This document shows positions 21,201 through 31,885 of a stretch of DNA of 33,326 bases, piece after piece. Each line of letters begins with the position of its first letter. Position 1 is the first letter of the stretch. The position numbers and the translations under genes were made by a program. The notes below the pieces were generated by a model. That model was not told where the DNA came from. It ran no database searches and was given only the letters and a program-made list of their open reading frames with translations. Source of the stretch: Podaxis mareebaensis (Eukaryota; Basidiomycota; Agaricomycetes; Agaricales; Agaricaceae); NCBI GenBank assembly GCA_018524725.1, contig JAEUWP010000502.1, forward strand, positions 1 through 33,326, in the 5' to 3' direction.

Positions 21201-23544
21201 ATGTTGATGTCTGTCAAGGTGAAGCGTTCTTGATTGTCAGAAATCAAAAAGCGTTCTTGATTGTCAGAAATCAAAAAGCATTCTCAATCATCAGAAATTG
21301 AAAGGTGTTCTCGATCATCAGAAATTGAAAGGCATTCTCGATCGACAGAAATCAAACCCCGTTCTCGATTAGCAGAAATCGACAGAAGTTCTCGATCATC
21401 TGAAATCGACAGCCCTCAGTCATTTGCCCCTTCTTCTATCTATTCTACCTTATCATCTTCCTGGAATTCCTCACAGGACAATATTTCTATATCCTCATTA
21501 ATTCCTCCCAGCCTCCACCATCTCGACCTTACACCAGAACAAGTGCAAGAACTGATTCAAGCCCTCATTGAGAGGAACCTTGAATGTCCTTCCACTCCCC
21601 CACTCCCCTCACCATTTCAGGAGAAGCAGCTGCCTTATTGGAATGAGTTAGAGCTCAGGACTCAGACAGCAGTGACAAAACAGCTTGACAATCAGTATCC
21701 CCAGTCTCACCCATCGTATCTCCAGCTAGAACAAGACCTCCAAGAAGAGTCAGATCTCTTAACCTTGATGAAGTTGCCCCTTGGGAACCGCGACTTACTG
21801 CCAATATTAGAGGAAGAAGAGAAGCAGCTAGAGAACAAAGACAACAAATGTTGACCACTGTCACTATCCCTCCCACTGTTGTACAACCACCTCAGCAACT
21901 CACTCAATCTCCAAGCACAGCCTCAATTCCACCCCCGTACCAGCAACAACCACCTCAACACCCTACTCCCAACCCCCAGCAACCAGTTCCACCCCTGATG
22001 CAGCAGCAACCACCAGTTCCTAGAATGGACTCCACAGCACCCATCAATCAAGCTGCCACCTTCACATTTGGAAGCAATATTATACCCCTGAACCAAAGAT
22101 TCTTCCAACAGCCTCTCTTCACCAACCCAGTGATTCCCAGACATCAAGCAACTGGAACTGTACAAGGAAATCAGGGAAACCCACCTCAGACTGGAACAAC
22201 TCAGCCAACAAACCTGCCACAAACAGGAAGCCCTCACCCACCTCCTGGACCACCTCTGCCTGGATGACCACCTTCAGCACCAGGACAACCAGGTCCAAAC
22301 CCACCACCAGGACTGCCAGGAGCACCACTGCCACCACCACCAGGACCTCCAGTACTGGGACAACCAGGAGCACCTCCACCAGGTTTCAGTTTTCCCCAAC
22401 AAGCACAAATGCCTGCCACCCCTTCCACACCAAAATACGAGGCACCACCCTTGTATGATGGAGACCCATGGAAGTACATGGCATGGAAGCAGCAATGTGC
22501 CTTGTACATCATTGCCAACCAGCACAAATTCCCTACCAACCATGATGCCATCATATTCATGCTCTACTACATTGGAGGAGCAGCAGAACCATGGAAAACA
22601 GAATACCTCTGCCAACACAACTTCAATGGAGTATTACATCTCAGGACATTCAATGCATTCCAAGATGAACTCAACAGAGTCTTCCTCCCTTACAACTATA
22701 CTGAAGATGCTCTCCGACAACTCCACACTCTCAAGCAAAAGTGAAGACCAGTGGACCAGTACATCTCTGAGTTCAAAGTCCTTGTGACCCAAGCAGGGAT
22801 GGTCAGCCTCAAGAACTCATCTATTGATTTAGAGAAGGACTGGACTTCGAAATCAGCCTCAAAACCATTGCCCTCAGACCTGGACTGGACATTGACATCT
22901 GGTTTGAAGCAGTGAGAGCAGCAGAAGAACAGCACTGCATGGAGAACAACTATCGAGCTAGCCATACCCGAGAATGAACCAATAGAGCTATACCCCAACC
23001 AAAGAAGAAGGCATCCTATAATACGAATTGGTCAAGAAGCCAGACATATAAAGATCTATATGCCATGGATGTGGATAACCTGGCACTGGCACTCTCTGAA
23101 ATCATGCTTGAAGAAGACTACTCTCTGGAAGAAGAATCCAATGCAGAAGTCAATGAGGTTGAAGAAAATCAAGACCTCCTGGAGACGTTTCTTCAGAACA
23201 TCCTCACCCTGAAAATGTGCAATGACCTCAAGCAAGGGAAATGTTTCAACTGCAGTCAGACAGGACATTTTGCTTGAGAATGTCCAAAGAAACCGAACCC
23301 ACTGCAATTGACACAAAATCTACTATGAAACTCCCAAGCAAAGGTTTCCAAGCATAAGCCACCCATACCCCCTAAATTACCCCACAACAAAGAAAAACAG
23401 CAGAAATGAAATGCCATGTTCACCCAGATCAACGAGATAATTTAGGAAGCAGACAATAAAGAAGTCGCTGAGATCTTCACTGAATTTTTGAACTCCACCA
23501 GTGCTCAAGCAAAGGAGATCCAGGATTTTGCCTCAGATGACTAG
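21201..23544 (+). pseudogene. gag polyprotein of gypsy element, decayed
   Basis: Starts at ATG 21201 or 21207. It has an N-terminal array of 9-aa repeats, a Pro/Gln-rich linker (21.85-22.4 kb), and a retrotransposon gag domain around 22409-22830 (YDGDPWKYMAWKQQC...). A CCHC zinc knuckle, CFNCSQTGHFA-stop-EC, lies near 23248-23285, and the frame closes at TAG 23542-23544. It is broken by several in-frame TGA codons, for example inside the knuckle, where an Arg is expected. Frame changes occur near 21812-21820 and 22825. Gag would form the particle and bind element RNA. The pol frame starts separately 6 bp later. Confidence 0.85.
21222..21410 (+). repeat. 27-bp tandem repeat encoding 9-aa units in gag
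   Basis: Seven units of 27 bp (21222, 21249, 21276, 21303, 21330, 21357, 21384). The first two are identical apart from position; later units diverge. The consensus reads as (R/H)SR(S/L)(S/A)EI(E/K/D)(R/K), a charged 9-residue repeat at the Gag N-terminus. The first two units contain TGA where the others have CGA or CAA. Confidence 0.9.
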
Positions 23545-23549
23545 CCTCC

Positions 23550-26500
23550 ATGTCTAGATCATCTAAAGGAAAGAAAGATGCACCAAAAGACAATTCTTTT
23601 TCTCCCTTCTTGTTTTCTAATGGATTGGTTTCTGACTCTTATCCCTGTCCAAAGGACGAAATTATGCCCCTTTCTTCTTCTCAGACTGAAATACCTGAAT
23701 TGTGTTTAAAGACTCACCAATCCAACACCTTTTATTGCCCCATCACTGTGCATCTCTCTGAAAAATCCATGGAAGACCTTGCACTGATTGACTCTGGAGC
23801 CAGATGAGATTTTATCAACCACCAGCTAGTCGAGAATTGGAACCTAAAAACATCGCCACTGAAGAAACCGATCAAAGTTAGGAATGCTGACAGAACCTTA
23901 AATAAAGATAAGCAAATCACTCATTCTGTTACCCTCAATTTCACCATCTATGGGAAACAAATGAAGATGGGTTTGCAGGTGATTAATCTAGGGTGACCTA
24001 GAATAATCCTAGGAATCCCTTGGCTTGCCAAATACAATCCTGACATTGACTGGTCAAAATAAACCCTCTCATGGAGATGTTTAATGGAAAACACCACACT
24101 CTCTTCGATAATCAACAACACTCTTTCAGAAATCTACGTGAACAAGCTTGAAGAAGATTTCTCCAAGGAAAACTTCACTGAAATAAATGCCAAGACCTCC
24201 TACTCTCAAATATTAGCCCAAGCAGGAGAACAGAAAAAGGAGACCAATCCCAAAAAGATAGTTCCCCAGGAGTTTCACAAATATCTCAACCTCTTCTCTC
24301 AGAAGAAAAGTGAAAGATTTCCTTCTGCTTGACAATGGGACCACTGGATCAAAACAAAAGAGACCTTTGTACCAAAGGCCTTCCCCTCTTACAAACTCTC
24401 CCTCACTGAAGAGAAGGAGCTTGACAAATTCCTCGAAGAAAATCTTGCGAAAGGATATATCAGACCCTCGAAATCTCCCATGGCCTCACCATTTTTCTTT
24501 GTTTCAAAGAAAGACAGAAAACTCAGGCCCTGTCAGGATTACTGTTACCTCAATGAGCACACAGTTAAGAATGGCTATCCCATCCCCTCGATCCAATCCA
24601 TACTCGACAAACTACAAGGTTCGAAATACTTCACTGCACTCGATGTCAGACTCAGCTATAACAATGTCCGCATTGTTGAAGAAGACAGATGGAAAGGAGC
24701 TTTCTGCACCCATGAGGATTATTCAAACCCACAGTCATGTTTTTCGGAATGTGCAATAGCCCTGCAACATTCCAAAACATGATGGACACTATCCTCGCTC
24801 CCCTCATCATGCAAAACAAAGTTATTGTCTACATGGACGATATCCTCATCCATGCCCCCACCAAGGCTGAACTGTGAAAAATGACAAGAGAAGTATTCAA
24901 GATCTTACAAAAACATGACCTCTACCTCAAACCGGAGAAGTGCAAATTCGAGAAAACAACTCTCACCTATCTTGGATTCATCATCTCTCCTAATGAAGTC
25001 AAGATGGACCCCACCAAACTTAAAGGAATAGCAGACTGGCCTGTGCCCAAGACAGTTCGAGATGTACAGAAATTCATCAGGTTCTGCAATTTCTATTGCA
25101 AATTCATCAAGCACTACACCCACCTGTCCTTACCTCTTAATGCACTCCTAAAGAAGTCCAACACTCCTTTCAAATGGACAAAAGAAGCTGATGATGCATT
25201 TAGAAAATTAAAACAATGGTTCCTGGAAGAACCTGTCCTAATCACCCCAGATCCCTCAAAACCATTCGAAATTCAAACTGATGCATCCACTTATGCTTCT
25301 GGAGCAGTTCTCCTCCAGAAAGATTCAAATGGTGTGCTTCACCCATGCTTCTATTATTCCAAACCATTCTCCCAAGCTGAACAGAATTACCACATGCCAG
25401 AACAAGAATTCCTAGCCATCATCCATGCATTACAAGAATGGCATAATTACATTGATGGATCACCTTATGAAACAATGATATGGACAGATCACAATAACAT
25501 CATTCATTGGGCCAAACCATCGAAATTGTCAAGACGAACCATTTAATGGTCTGCCATGATCAGCACCCATAAAATCAAGATTTGCCACATCCCTGGAGCT
25601 AAGAACTGTGCTACCAATGCTTTATCCAGAAGACCAGACCACGCTTCAACAAGTAAAGACATGGAGCTCGAAACCATGAAAGCAGCCATTCCATTAGAGA
25701 AGTTTCAAACTAGTGATTTTGCTAACACTAACGCAAAACTGGCTAATTCAGGAGGAAATGATGAAATTAACATTGTAGACCCTGATGTTGAAAATGAAGC
25801 CCAAAAAGGAAGAAACAGAACCATAGAATTGGATCAAGAAGGTTGTATTCAACTTCCTATGGACTCTGTGCTTAAGAAGCGCTTATTGCAGCATGTACAT
25901 GATGCACCAGCTGTGGGACACCCCAGAGTCACTGAAACTCTTAGGAAACTTCAAGAATACATCACCTAGCCCAGCATTCATGCCTATGTCACAAACTACA
26001 TGAAAGGATGCCCTACCTGCCAGTAATACAAGATCAATAGACGACCCTTGAAGCCTCCTCTCCAACTGATTCCAGGTCCCTGATCATCATGGCCTTTTGC
26101 CCAGATGTCCATGGACCTCATCACAGACCTCCCCGAATCCAATGGATATGATGCAATATTGTCTGTGGTGGACCACAGTCTTATAAAGGGGATAATCATA
26201 GCACCCACTTCCAAAACCACCATCACTGATCAAATTGCAGACATCTTGATCAAGCACGTGTTCATTCACACTGGAATACCTGACAAAATCATTTCGGACA
26301 GAGATCCCTGATTTATGGCCAAATTGATACAAGCTATGTTCAAGAAGCTAAACATCGATCATGCCCCCTCTACCACCTATCACCCCCAATCAGACAGATC
26401 AACTGAATGATTTAATCAAGAAATCGAGATGTATCTGTTGGCCTATTGTGCTCAAAACCCCCACACTTGGCCTGAACACCTTCCTTTAGTCAAATTCTCC

Positions 26501-27130
26501 CATAACTCCAGAACACACACCAACTGCCAGCAGATGCCATTTGAACTTATGTATGGCCACCCACTCAAAGCTTTCCCAACCAAGCTAGCACTGACAAACT
26601 CCCTGTTGGCCAAAGAAAGAATGAACTGGATTATAAATATCCAAGAAGCTACAGCACACAAGACTTTGTGCAAAATTATGACAGAATGGACACAAATGCA
26701 TACTTTGCCAAAAATAGAACCTGGCCAGAAAGTATGGCTCGACGCTCGAAACCTACCAATTCAGGTTGTGTCAAGGAAGATTGCTGCCTGTTGACTAGGC
26801 CTGTTCACCATTATTAGGAAACATGGAAATGTATCCTATGAGCTGTCTCTCCCAAAGAGCTGGAAGATACATAATGTCTTCCATGTCCAATACCTCTATC
26901 CTGTCACTGAAAATGACATTTATGGCAAACACTTCTCAAGACCCCCACCTGACCTCATCCAAGGAGAAGAAGAATGGGAAGTTGAAGCCATAGTGATGCA
27001 CCATCACACCAGAAGATGAGGATTAGAGTTCTTAGTGCATTGGAAGGGATATCCTGAATTGAAATGAACCTGGCAAAATTCGACAGACCTGTGCAATTCC
27101 AAGACCCTCCTCAATGTTTATAAACTGTGA
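23550..27130 (+). pseudogene. pol polyprotein (PR-RT-RH-IN-chromodomain), decayed
   Basis: Begins at ATG 23550 and ends near TGA 27128-27130, after the chromodomain. An aspartic protease (LIDSGA, about 23790) is followed by RT ([23 protein letters not shown] at 24830-24841) and RNase H (FEIQTDAS, 25270; YHMPEQEFLAI). Integrase has an HHCC zinc finger (HDAPAVGHPR ... CPTC) and a DDE core with SMDLITDLP, ISDRDP and TYHPQSD. A C-terminal chromodomain reads EAIVMHHHTRR ... EFLVHWKGYP at about 26985-27110. One G is missing in RT near 24717 (HEG-LF), shifting the frame. At least ten TGA, three TAA and one TAG interrupt it. It would encode replication and integration functions, with the chromodomain usually guiding integration to heterochromatin. 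Confidence 0.9.
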
Positions 27131-28592
27131 CATAACCTCCACTAGAACCCAAGCTACTCGAATGTCTTTCACCTCCAGCAACACCACAACTACTGACTAC
27201 CTGACCACTCCTACTTCTATCACTTCTTTCACTCAAGCTTCATCACAGACTCTCATCTCTGTTCCACCCACTCCTCTTACCCATGAACTGACACCTTCCC
27301 CAGAGGATCGCCCCTCTACCCCGAAATCCCTTTGCTATGAAGAGCAACAAAGACAAGTCACTGACATCGCAGAAGTCAGGTGCCAAATATCTGAGGCATT
27401 CCAATTACATGAAGCACAAAGCACCCAAAGGTGAGCCCTTCTGGCTTGTGCCCTACAAGAAGCAGGCAATGCTGCTCTTTCTGCTGCCGTATGACTCAAC
27501 TCTTTATATGAAGATGCCTTTTCCCAAGCAAGGACTGCTCTTGAGTGCAGTAATCAATCAACTGAAGTATTCAACTCTTTCAGGTCAACTTGGTTTAATG
27601 CAATACATTGCCAGCTCCATGCTAACAGACTGGCCAATGAAGTCAGTACCTGCTTTACTCAGGTTATTGACCTGCCAGGACTTGATCAGGAAAGGCAATA
27701 CCTCCAAGGCACCCACCATGCGATTCTGCAAGCATGAGAGGACGTATCTGCTTTTCTCCACCCACAAATTGGACTTAGATCTGGCAACATTACTCACAAC
27801 CCCTCACCCTGATGGAACCAAGGAACCCCTTCAGTACCCAAGCAACTTCATGATGTGGATTGACAACACCCCAAAACAAGAACTTCTGAAGATACAAGAC
27901 TTGCTATCACTGATGGCCCTATCCTCACCTTATCTGACCAGCATGCCACCTGCTATCAATGTAGCAATGTGGGTCATAGGGTGGATCAATGCACAAGATA
28001 CTATTGCCCCTTCTGCTGCCACTATGCCCCCAGGCACTACCAGAAGTACTGTTTCCTTAATCCCATCAGAATGTGCCCGCCATTCCACTATGCCAGAATC
28101 CTCACTGACCAAGCCCAGCTTGCCATGGCCTGACTCGCTAAACACGCTGCCACTACTGGGCAGCAGGATGGTGGACAAGGAACTAGCACTCCCACAGATG
28201 ATCAATCCCATCATGCTCATTCCCCAACTCTCTCCCTACCAACTCCCTCCTCCTCTGCAGCTCGACCCCCATTATCAGGAGACTCGAGATCTCCTTCACC
28301 CATTTGTCCACACCACCACTGATGTCACACTCTCCTTCGGGCAGGCCTCACCACTGCCAACAACATCTGAGGACCTAGATTCACTGATGAACGCCATGAC
28401 AGATCTCCTCCACACCTCTCCCATCACACCATTAATACCACCATTGTCCCCAGAGCCTCCAACTGATGCATTTGCCCTTGACGATGAACAGCTCAGTCAA
28501 TCGAGTGTGCCCTCCAAAGTGTCATGGATGATGCAGGAGAGGGAATGCATGAATATCCTTTCAATGATGAAAACATTACCGGGAGTCACTGA
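27114..28592 (+). pseudogene. Third ORF after pol, CCHC zinc-knuckle protein, decayed
   Basis: It overlaps the end of pol by 17 bp in a different frame and runs to TGA 28590-28592. The first part is Ser/Thr/Pro-rich, followed by a helical region (EEQQRQVTDIAEVRCQISEA). A segment ending ITDGPILTLSDQHATC leads into a cysteine-rich region, CYQCSNVGHRVDQC then YYCPFCCHYAPRHYQKYC, that is, a CCHC knuckle plus extra Cys/His. It has about ten internal stops, mostly TGA. A different frame (27337-28611) is fully open for 424 codons, but its product has no motif, so I take it as a shadow. From memory, similar CCHC proteins accompany Agaricomycete TEs. Role unknown. Confidence 0.65.
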
Positions 28593-28616
28593 GTTGAGTG
28601 AGGACACTTGACCTTA

Positions 28617-28628
28617 CAAAGGGGATCA
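28617..28628 (+). other. Polypurine tract before 3' LTR
   Basis: The sequence caaaggggatca directly precedes the 3' LTR, in the position where plus-strand DNA synthesis of LTR elements is primed. Confidence 0.6.
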
Positions 28629-29406
28629 TGTTATGAACATTGCAGACTCTGAGATCACTGAGGAAACTGAAGAACCTGAAGAGCAAACTTGTGAAGAATG
28701 GGATTTGATGAAGTGCATGATGGTCAGCCTCTGGCAGGAAACCACCAAGTTGCAACAGACTCTTGATTGGGAAATGTGCGAGAAGGTAGATGAAGCGTGC
28801 TGTTACCATGGAGTATACTTTCCATGTGATGACAACTTGTGATTGAATGCTGAACTTACTATTTCCTTTCTTAGACACTTTTCTATATTTGGACCAGGTA
28901 TAAGTTTCATCGCCTCTGTCATATTTATGTTCACATCAATTATGTTCACTCATGCAGACTTTTACCTATGACATATGCACCCTTCCCTTGCACTGTGCTC
29001 TCCTCCTCTATTTTGTCTTTTATGTTACAATTGATCTACTTCCTAAAGTAGTTGTTGGACTTAGTATATGTACAATGCCTGGACATGTAGATTAGCAAGT
29101 CTAATCTTAACATGTGTTACCTCCTCTTGGTACTTGAATAAGTCCTTGAGCATCAGTAGCGCATTAAAGTCTACAACTCTTCGCCCTTGTGGTTAGCTTT
29201 TCCCTTGAAAGCTTCTCTTCAACATCTTGTCCTATGGAGTGTGCAATCTATATGAGTTCACTGCCTAGAGACAATGTGTACAGCCACCCGAGGTTAAACA
29301 GAGCAGCTCCTACTGACCTGTATAGGACTAGGTCCTCTGCTTGTCTCTCTTACAAGGATAGGCTCTGACTTAGGCGTCGCTCAGCCAAAGAAGAAACCTT
29401 GTAACA
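28629..29406 (+). repeat. 3' LTR of gypsy element
   Basis: 778 bp, the same length as the 5' LTR and followed by the caatc target duplication. It is about 97% identical to the 5' LTR by hand count. Confidence 0.93.
28633..28842 (+). CDS. 69-aa ORF embedded in 3' LTR
   Basis: Second copy of the LTR ORF, again starting at base 5 of the LTR and ending at the same codon. It differs from the 5' copy at only a few residues (for example K7E, K10E, V to A near residue 55, N to D near the end). In a full-length transcript this copy would lie just downstream of the third ORF, making it the last gene of the element. Confidence 0.55.
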   Translation: MNIADSEITEETEEPEEQTCEEWDLMKCMMVSLWQETTKLQQTLDWEMCEKVDEACCYHGVYFPCDDNL

Positions 29407-29411
29407 CAATC

Positions 29412-29996
29412 TGTTTATTGCTCTCCCACCTACTGCCCTGTCCTGCCCCCCTGCCCCTCCCTATTCCATGTGATTGATGAAGGTGATAAGAAATTTTCAG
29501 GCAAGAACTTGGCTCAACTTGGCACTGGAGATATCTGGCCTTATATCAGAATGACATAGGCCAAGTGATTGACCACCAAAGCATTCCCACCAGTTCCACT
29601 GCTGTAAGGGTGTACCCTTACACTTAATCCAAAAATCAAATAACCCATAATGTCAACTTATTATATTTTGATCCCTTTCTTGTTTACCCATCACTCCATC
29701 AAGTATTTGTGCCTTTTGTTTATTTAGAGCACTTCAGTTGTCAAGTATGACTGACCTTTGCTTGTGCCACATAGTCTCCCAATATATGGGTTTGAACTAT
29801 TTGGCATGAGCATGAGGTCTCTAAGCAGTAAAGCCAGTAGCTTTACATTTTTTTAGTTCACCAAGTGGACTAATGTATAAGCAAATGGCCTATAACACTT
29901 AAACACTGTGCACACATGGCAACCAAAATGACAACACCCAACAAGCTTTGACATGATAACATATCAGATTTGCCACCTAGTGGCAGTAGCTGCACC
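29412..29996. other. Continuation of pre-insertion repeat, no gene seen
   Basis: This is the sequence that continued from 20160 before the gypsy insertion. It is AT-rich and CpG-poor, with stops in all frames. No gene, RNA or defined repeat end is visible. Confidence 0.4.
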
Positions 29997-31103
29997 AACA
30001 ATAGTAGAGGAAAGGGAAACTATCCCTTCTCCAGACTATTTAAACTAGAACCCACCAACAATAGTTGACATACAGAGACTCCAACTACAGGACCTAACAC
30101 TGCAGCTGGAAACAACCCCCAAGCCCTGCCACCAATAGAAGAGGAGAGTGAGCAACTGTCATTGCTTGGCAGGGCACCCTCACCTGAATTTAACACTGCA
30201 ATATGAAGTGAATTATATACACTTGAAGAAAGAATTTCCTTCATTTTTGATGTGAATCATGTCAAAAGCCCTGTGAGAAGGGCAGAACTGTGATTCCATG
30301 CAGAAGAATATACCATTGGGCTGTTTAAGACCTCAACAGATATACCAATAGACCCTACACTGGAGATGTACAAGAATCTCCTATGTAAAACAGTTAAATG
30401 ACTTGCTTCATTGTATAAGGCAGCAAAGCAACATAAAGGGGAATGACCTGAAACTCCCATGGATGAAATCTATTGAGCAATGCCTACTGTTTGATCAAGG
30501 AAACAAATAGACAATATAGGTGATGAGCACCTGTACAACCCTCTATTGCAGGCAGAATCACTATTTGACACAGCCCCTACAATGACATATGGTGACACCC
30601 TTGACAAGGTAAAAGCACTGATCAGAGGAACATCATCCTCTGCTGATCCAACCCTTCAGAGCTGAGTATTACAAAATACTTGACCCAACAGGCCTTGGAC
30701 AAATTATTCACCCCAAAAGGTTGGCAAAAATGATGACAAATACTCTCATCATCTAGAAAGCCAAATGCAAGTGCTGGCTACCCTCAATAGGGCAATCCCC
30801 AACACCTCTATCACTCAACTAAAACCTATACAGAGCTCAGAAAAACATACTGTTAAAATTGATCTCAACCTGAGTGGAATTGAGAGAGAAAAGAAGCTCA
30901 ATCCTGGGCCACCCAAGCCCAGTATAGGACACACAGAATACTGGAGTGATTGAGTGGCACTCCAGCAAATGCAGAATGAAGATATTTGACTGTATGGAAG
31001 GTCAAAAATCCCAGACCAAGGCATTTGATTTATAGGAACAACCCCTGTAGACAGGGATGTCCTAGATGATGACAACCTAAGGTGAGGAGCTTTGCATCCC
31101 TGA
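29997..31103 (+). pseudogene. Decayed TE reading frame interrupted only by TGA codons
   Basis: One plus-strand frame runs about 1.1 kb and gives protein-like sequence (for example YNPLLQAESLFDTAPTMTYG and VLATLNRAIPNTSITQLKP). By hand I count about 13 in-frame stops before 31104, all TGA, at for example 30204, 30288, 30663, 30951 and 31083. No TAA or TAG occurs until 31104. That is what CGA-to-TGA change at CpG sites would produce. The composition and the absence of homology to host families suggest a gag-like or structural TE protein. I cannot name the family. Confidence 0.6.
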
Positions 31104-31119
31104 TAACCATCATTACAAC

Positions 31120-31185
31120 TGTTAGGGTTGTCCTTATCACTGGTCACCTATGCTTAAGCTAGGGGGCAGCTATCTCAGTAGATGG
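31120..31185. repeat. 66-bp fragment matching an end of the 1,365-bp element
   Basis: Begins TGTTAGGGTTGTCC and matches 31886-31951 at most positions, with differences mainly at TG/CA pairs. It abuts the third LTR at 31186. It is best read as the end of an older copy of the same element, into which the third LTR was inserted. Confidence 0.65.
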
Positions 31186-31189
31186 TGTT

Positions 31190-31399
31190 ATGAATATTGC
31201 AGACTCCAAGATCACTGAGGAGACCAAAGAGACTGAGGAACAATCATATGAGGAATGGAATTTGATGAAGTGCATGATGGTCAGCCTCTGGCAGGAAACC
31301 ACCAAGCTCCAACAGACACTCAATTGGGAAATGTATGAGAAGATAGACAAAGTGTGTCATTTCCATGGAGTATATTTCCCTTGTGATGATGACCTGTGA
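31190..31399 (+). CDS. 69-aa ORF embedded in diverged LTR
   Basis: Third copy of the LTR ORF, starting at base 5 of this LTR and again exactly 69 codons. Compared with the 5' LTR copy, about 20 codons differ silently and about 14 change the residue (hand count). Several of the silent changes are transversions. The block LMKCMMVSLWQETTK is unchanged. No stop or indel has entered, although the rest of this LTR has indels. Confidence 0.55.
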   Translation: MNIADSKITEETKETEEQSYEEWNLMKCMMVSLWQETTKLQQTLNWEMYEKIDKVCHFHGVYFPCDDDL

Positions 31400-31885
31400 T
31401 TGAATGCTGAACTTACCACTTCTATTCTTAGACACTTTCTACTATTAGGACCAGGTATAAGTTTCATCTCTTCTGTCATATTTGTACTGCATCAATTATG
31501 TTTGCTCATGCAGACTTTTACCTTATGCCCTATGCCCTTTTCCCTCTTATGCTTCTTTCCTCATATTTGCTCTCTATGCTACAATTGATCTACTTCCTTA
31601 AGTAGTCATTGGGACTTGTATATGTACACCACTTGGACTTGTAGATTAGCAAGTCTAATCTTAATGTGTGTTACCTCCTCTTGGAACTTGTGAGTTTCCT
31701 TGAGCAACAGTAGCATGTTAAGTCTACAACTCTTTGCCCTTGAAGACAGCTTTTCCCTCTTAGGCTTCTTGTCAACATCTTGTCCTATGGAGTGTGCAAT
31801 CTATATGAGTTTGCTGCCTAGAGACAACATGAACAGCCACCTGAGGTTAAACTGAGCAGCTCCTATAGACCTGTATAGGACTAGG

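Larger units (their letters stand above)
20166..29406 (+). mobile_element. Complete Ty3/gypsy chromovirus LTR retrotransposon
   Basis: 9,241 bp bounded by two 778-bp LTRs (20166-20943 and 28629-29406) beginning TGTTATG and ending TAACA. The 5-bp target duplication caatc is intact at 20161-20165 and 29407-29411. The internal region encodes gag, protease, reverse transcriptase, RNase H, integrase with a C-terminal chromodomain, and a third zinc-knuckle ORF. The order RT-RH-IN plus chromodomain places it in the chromoviruses. All ORFs are broken by stops and frameshifts, so the copy is dead. A purine tract precedes the 3' LTR. I could not find a standard tRNA primer-binding site after position 20943. 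Confidence 0.93.

Noticed and set aside
27337..28611. 424-codon open frame at the 3' end of the gypsy element
   Set aside because: The product has no motif. The overlapping frame carries a zinc-knuckle and TGA-type decay, so this frame is probably open only by chance after CpG loss. Not listed as a gene.
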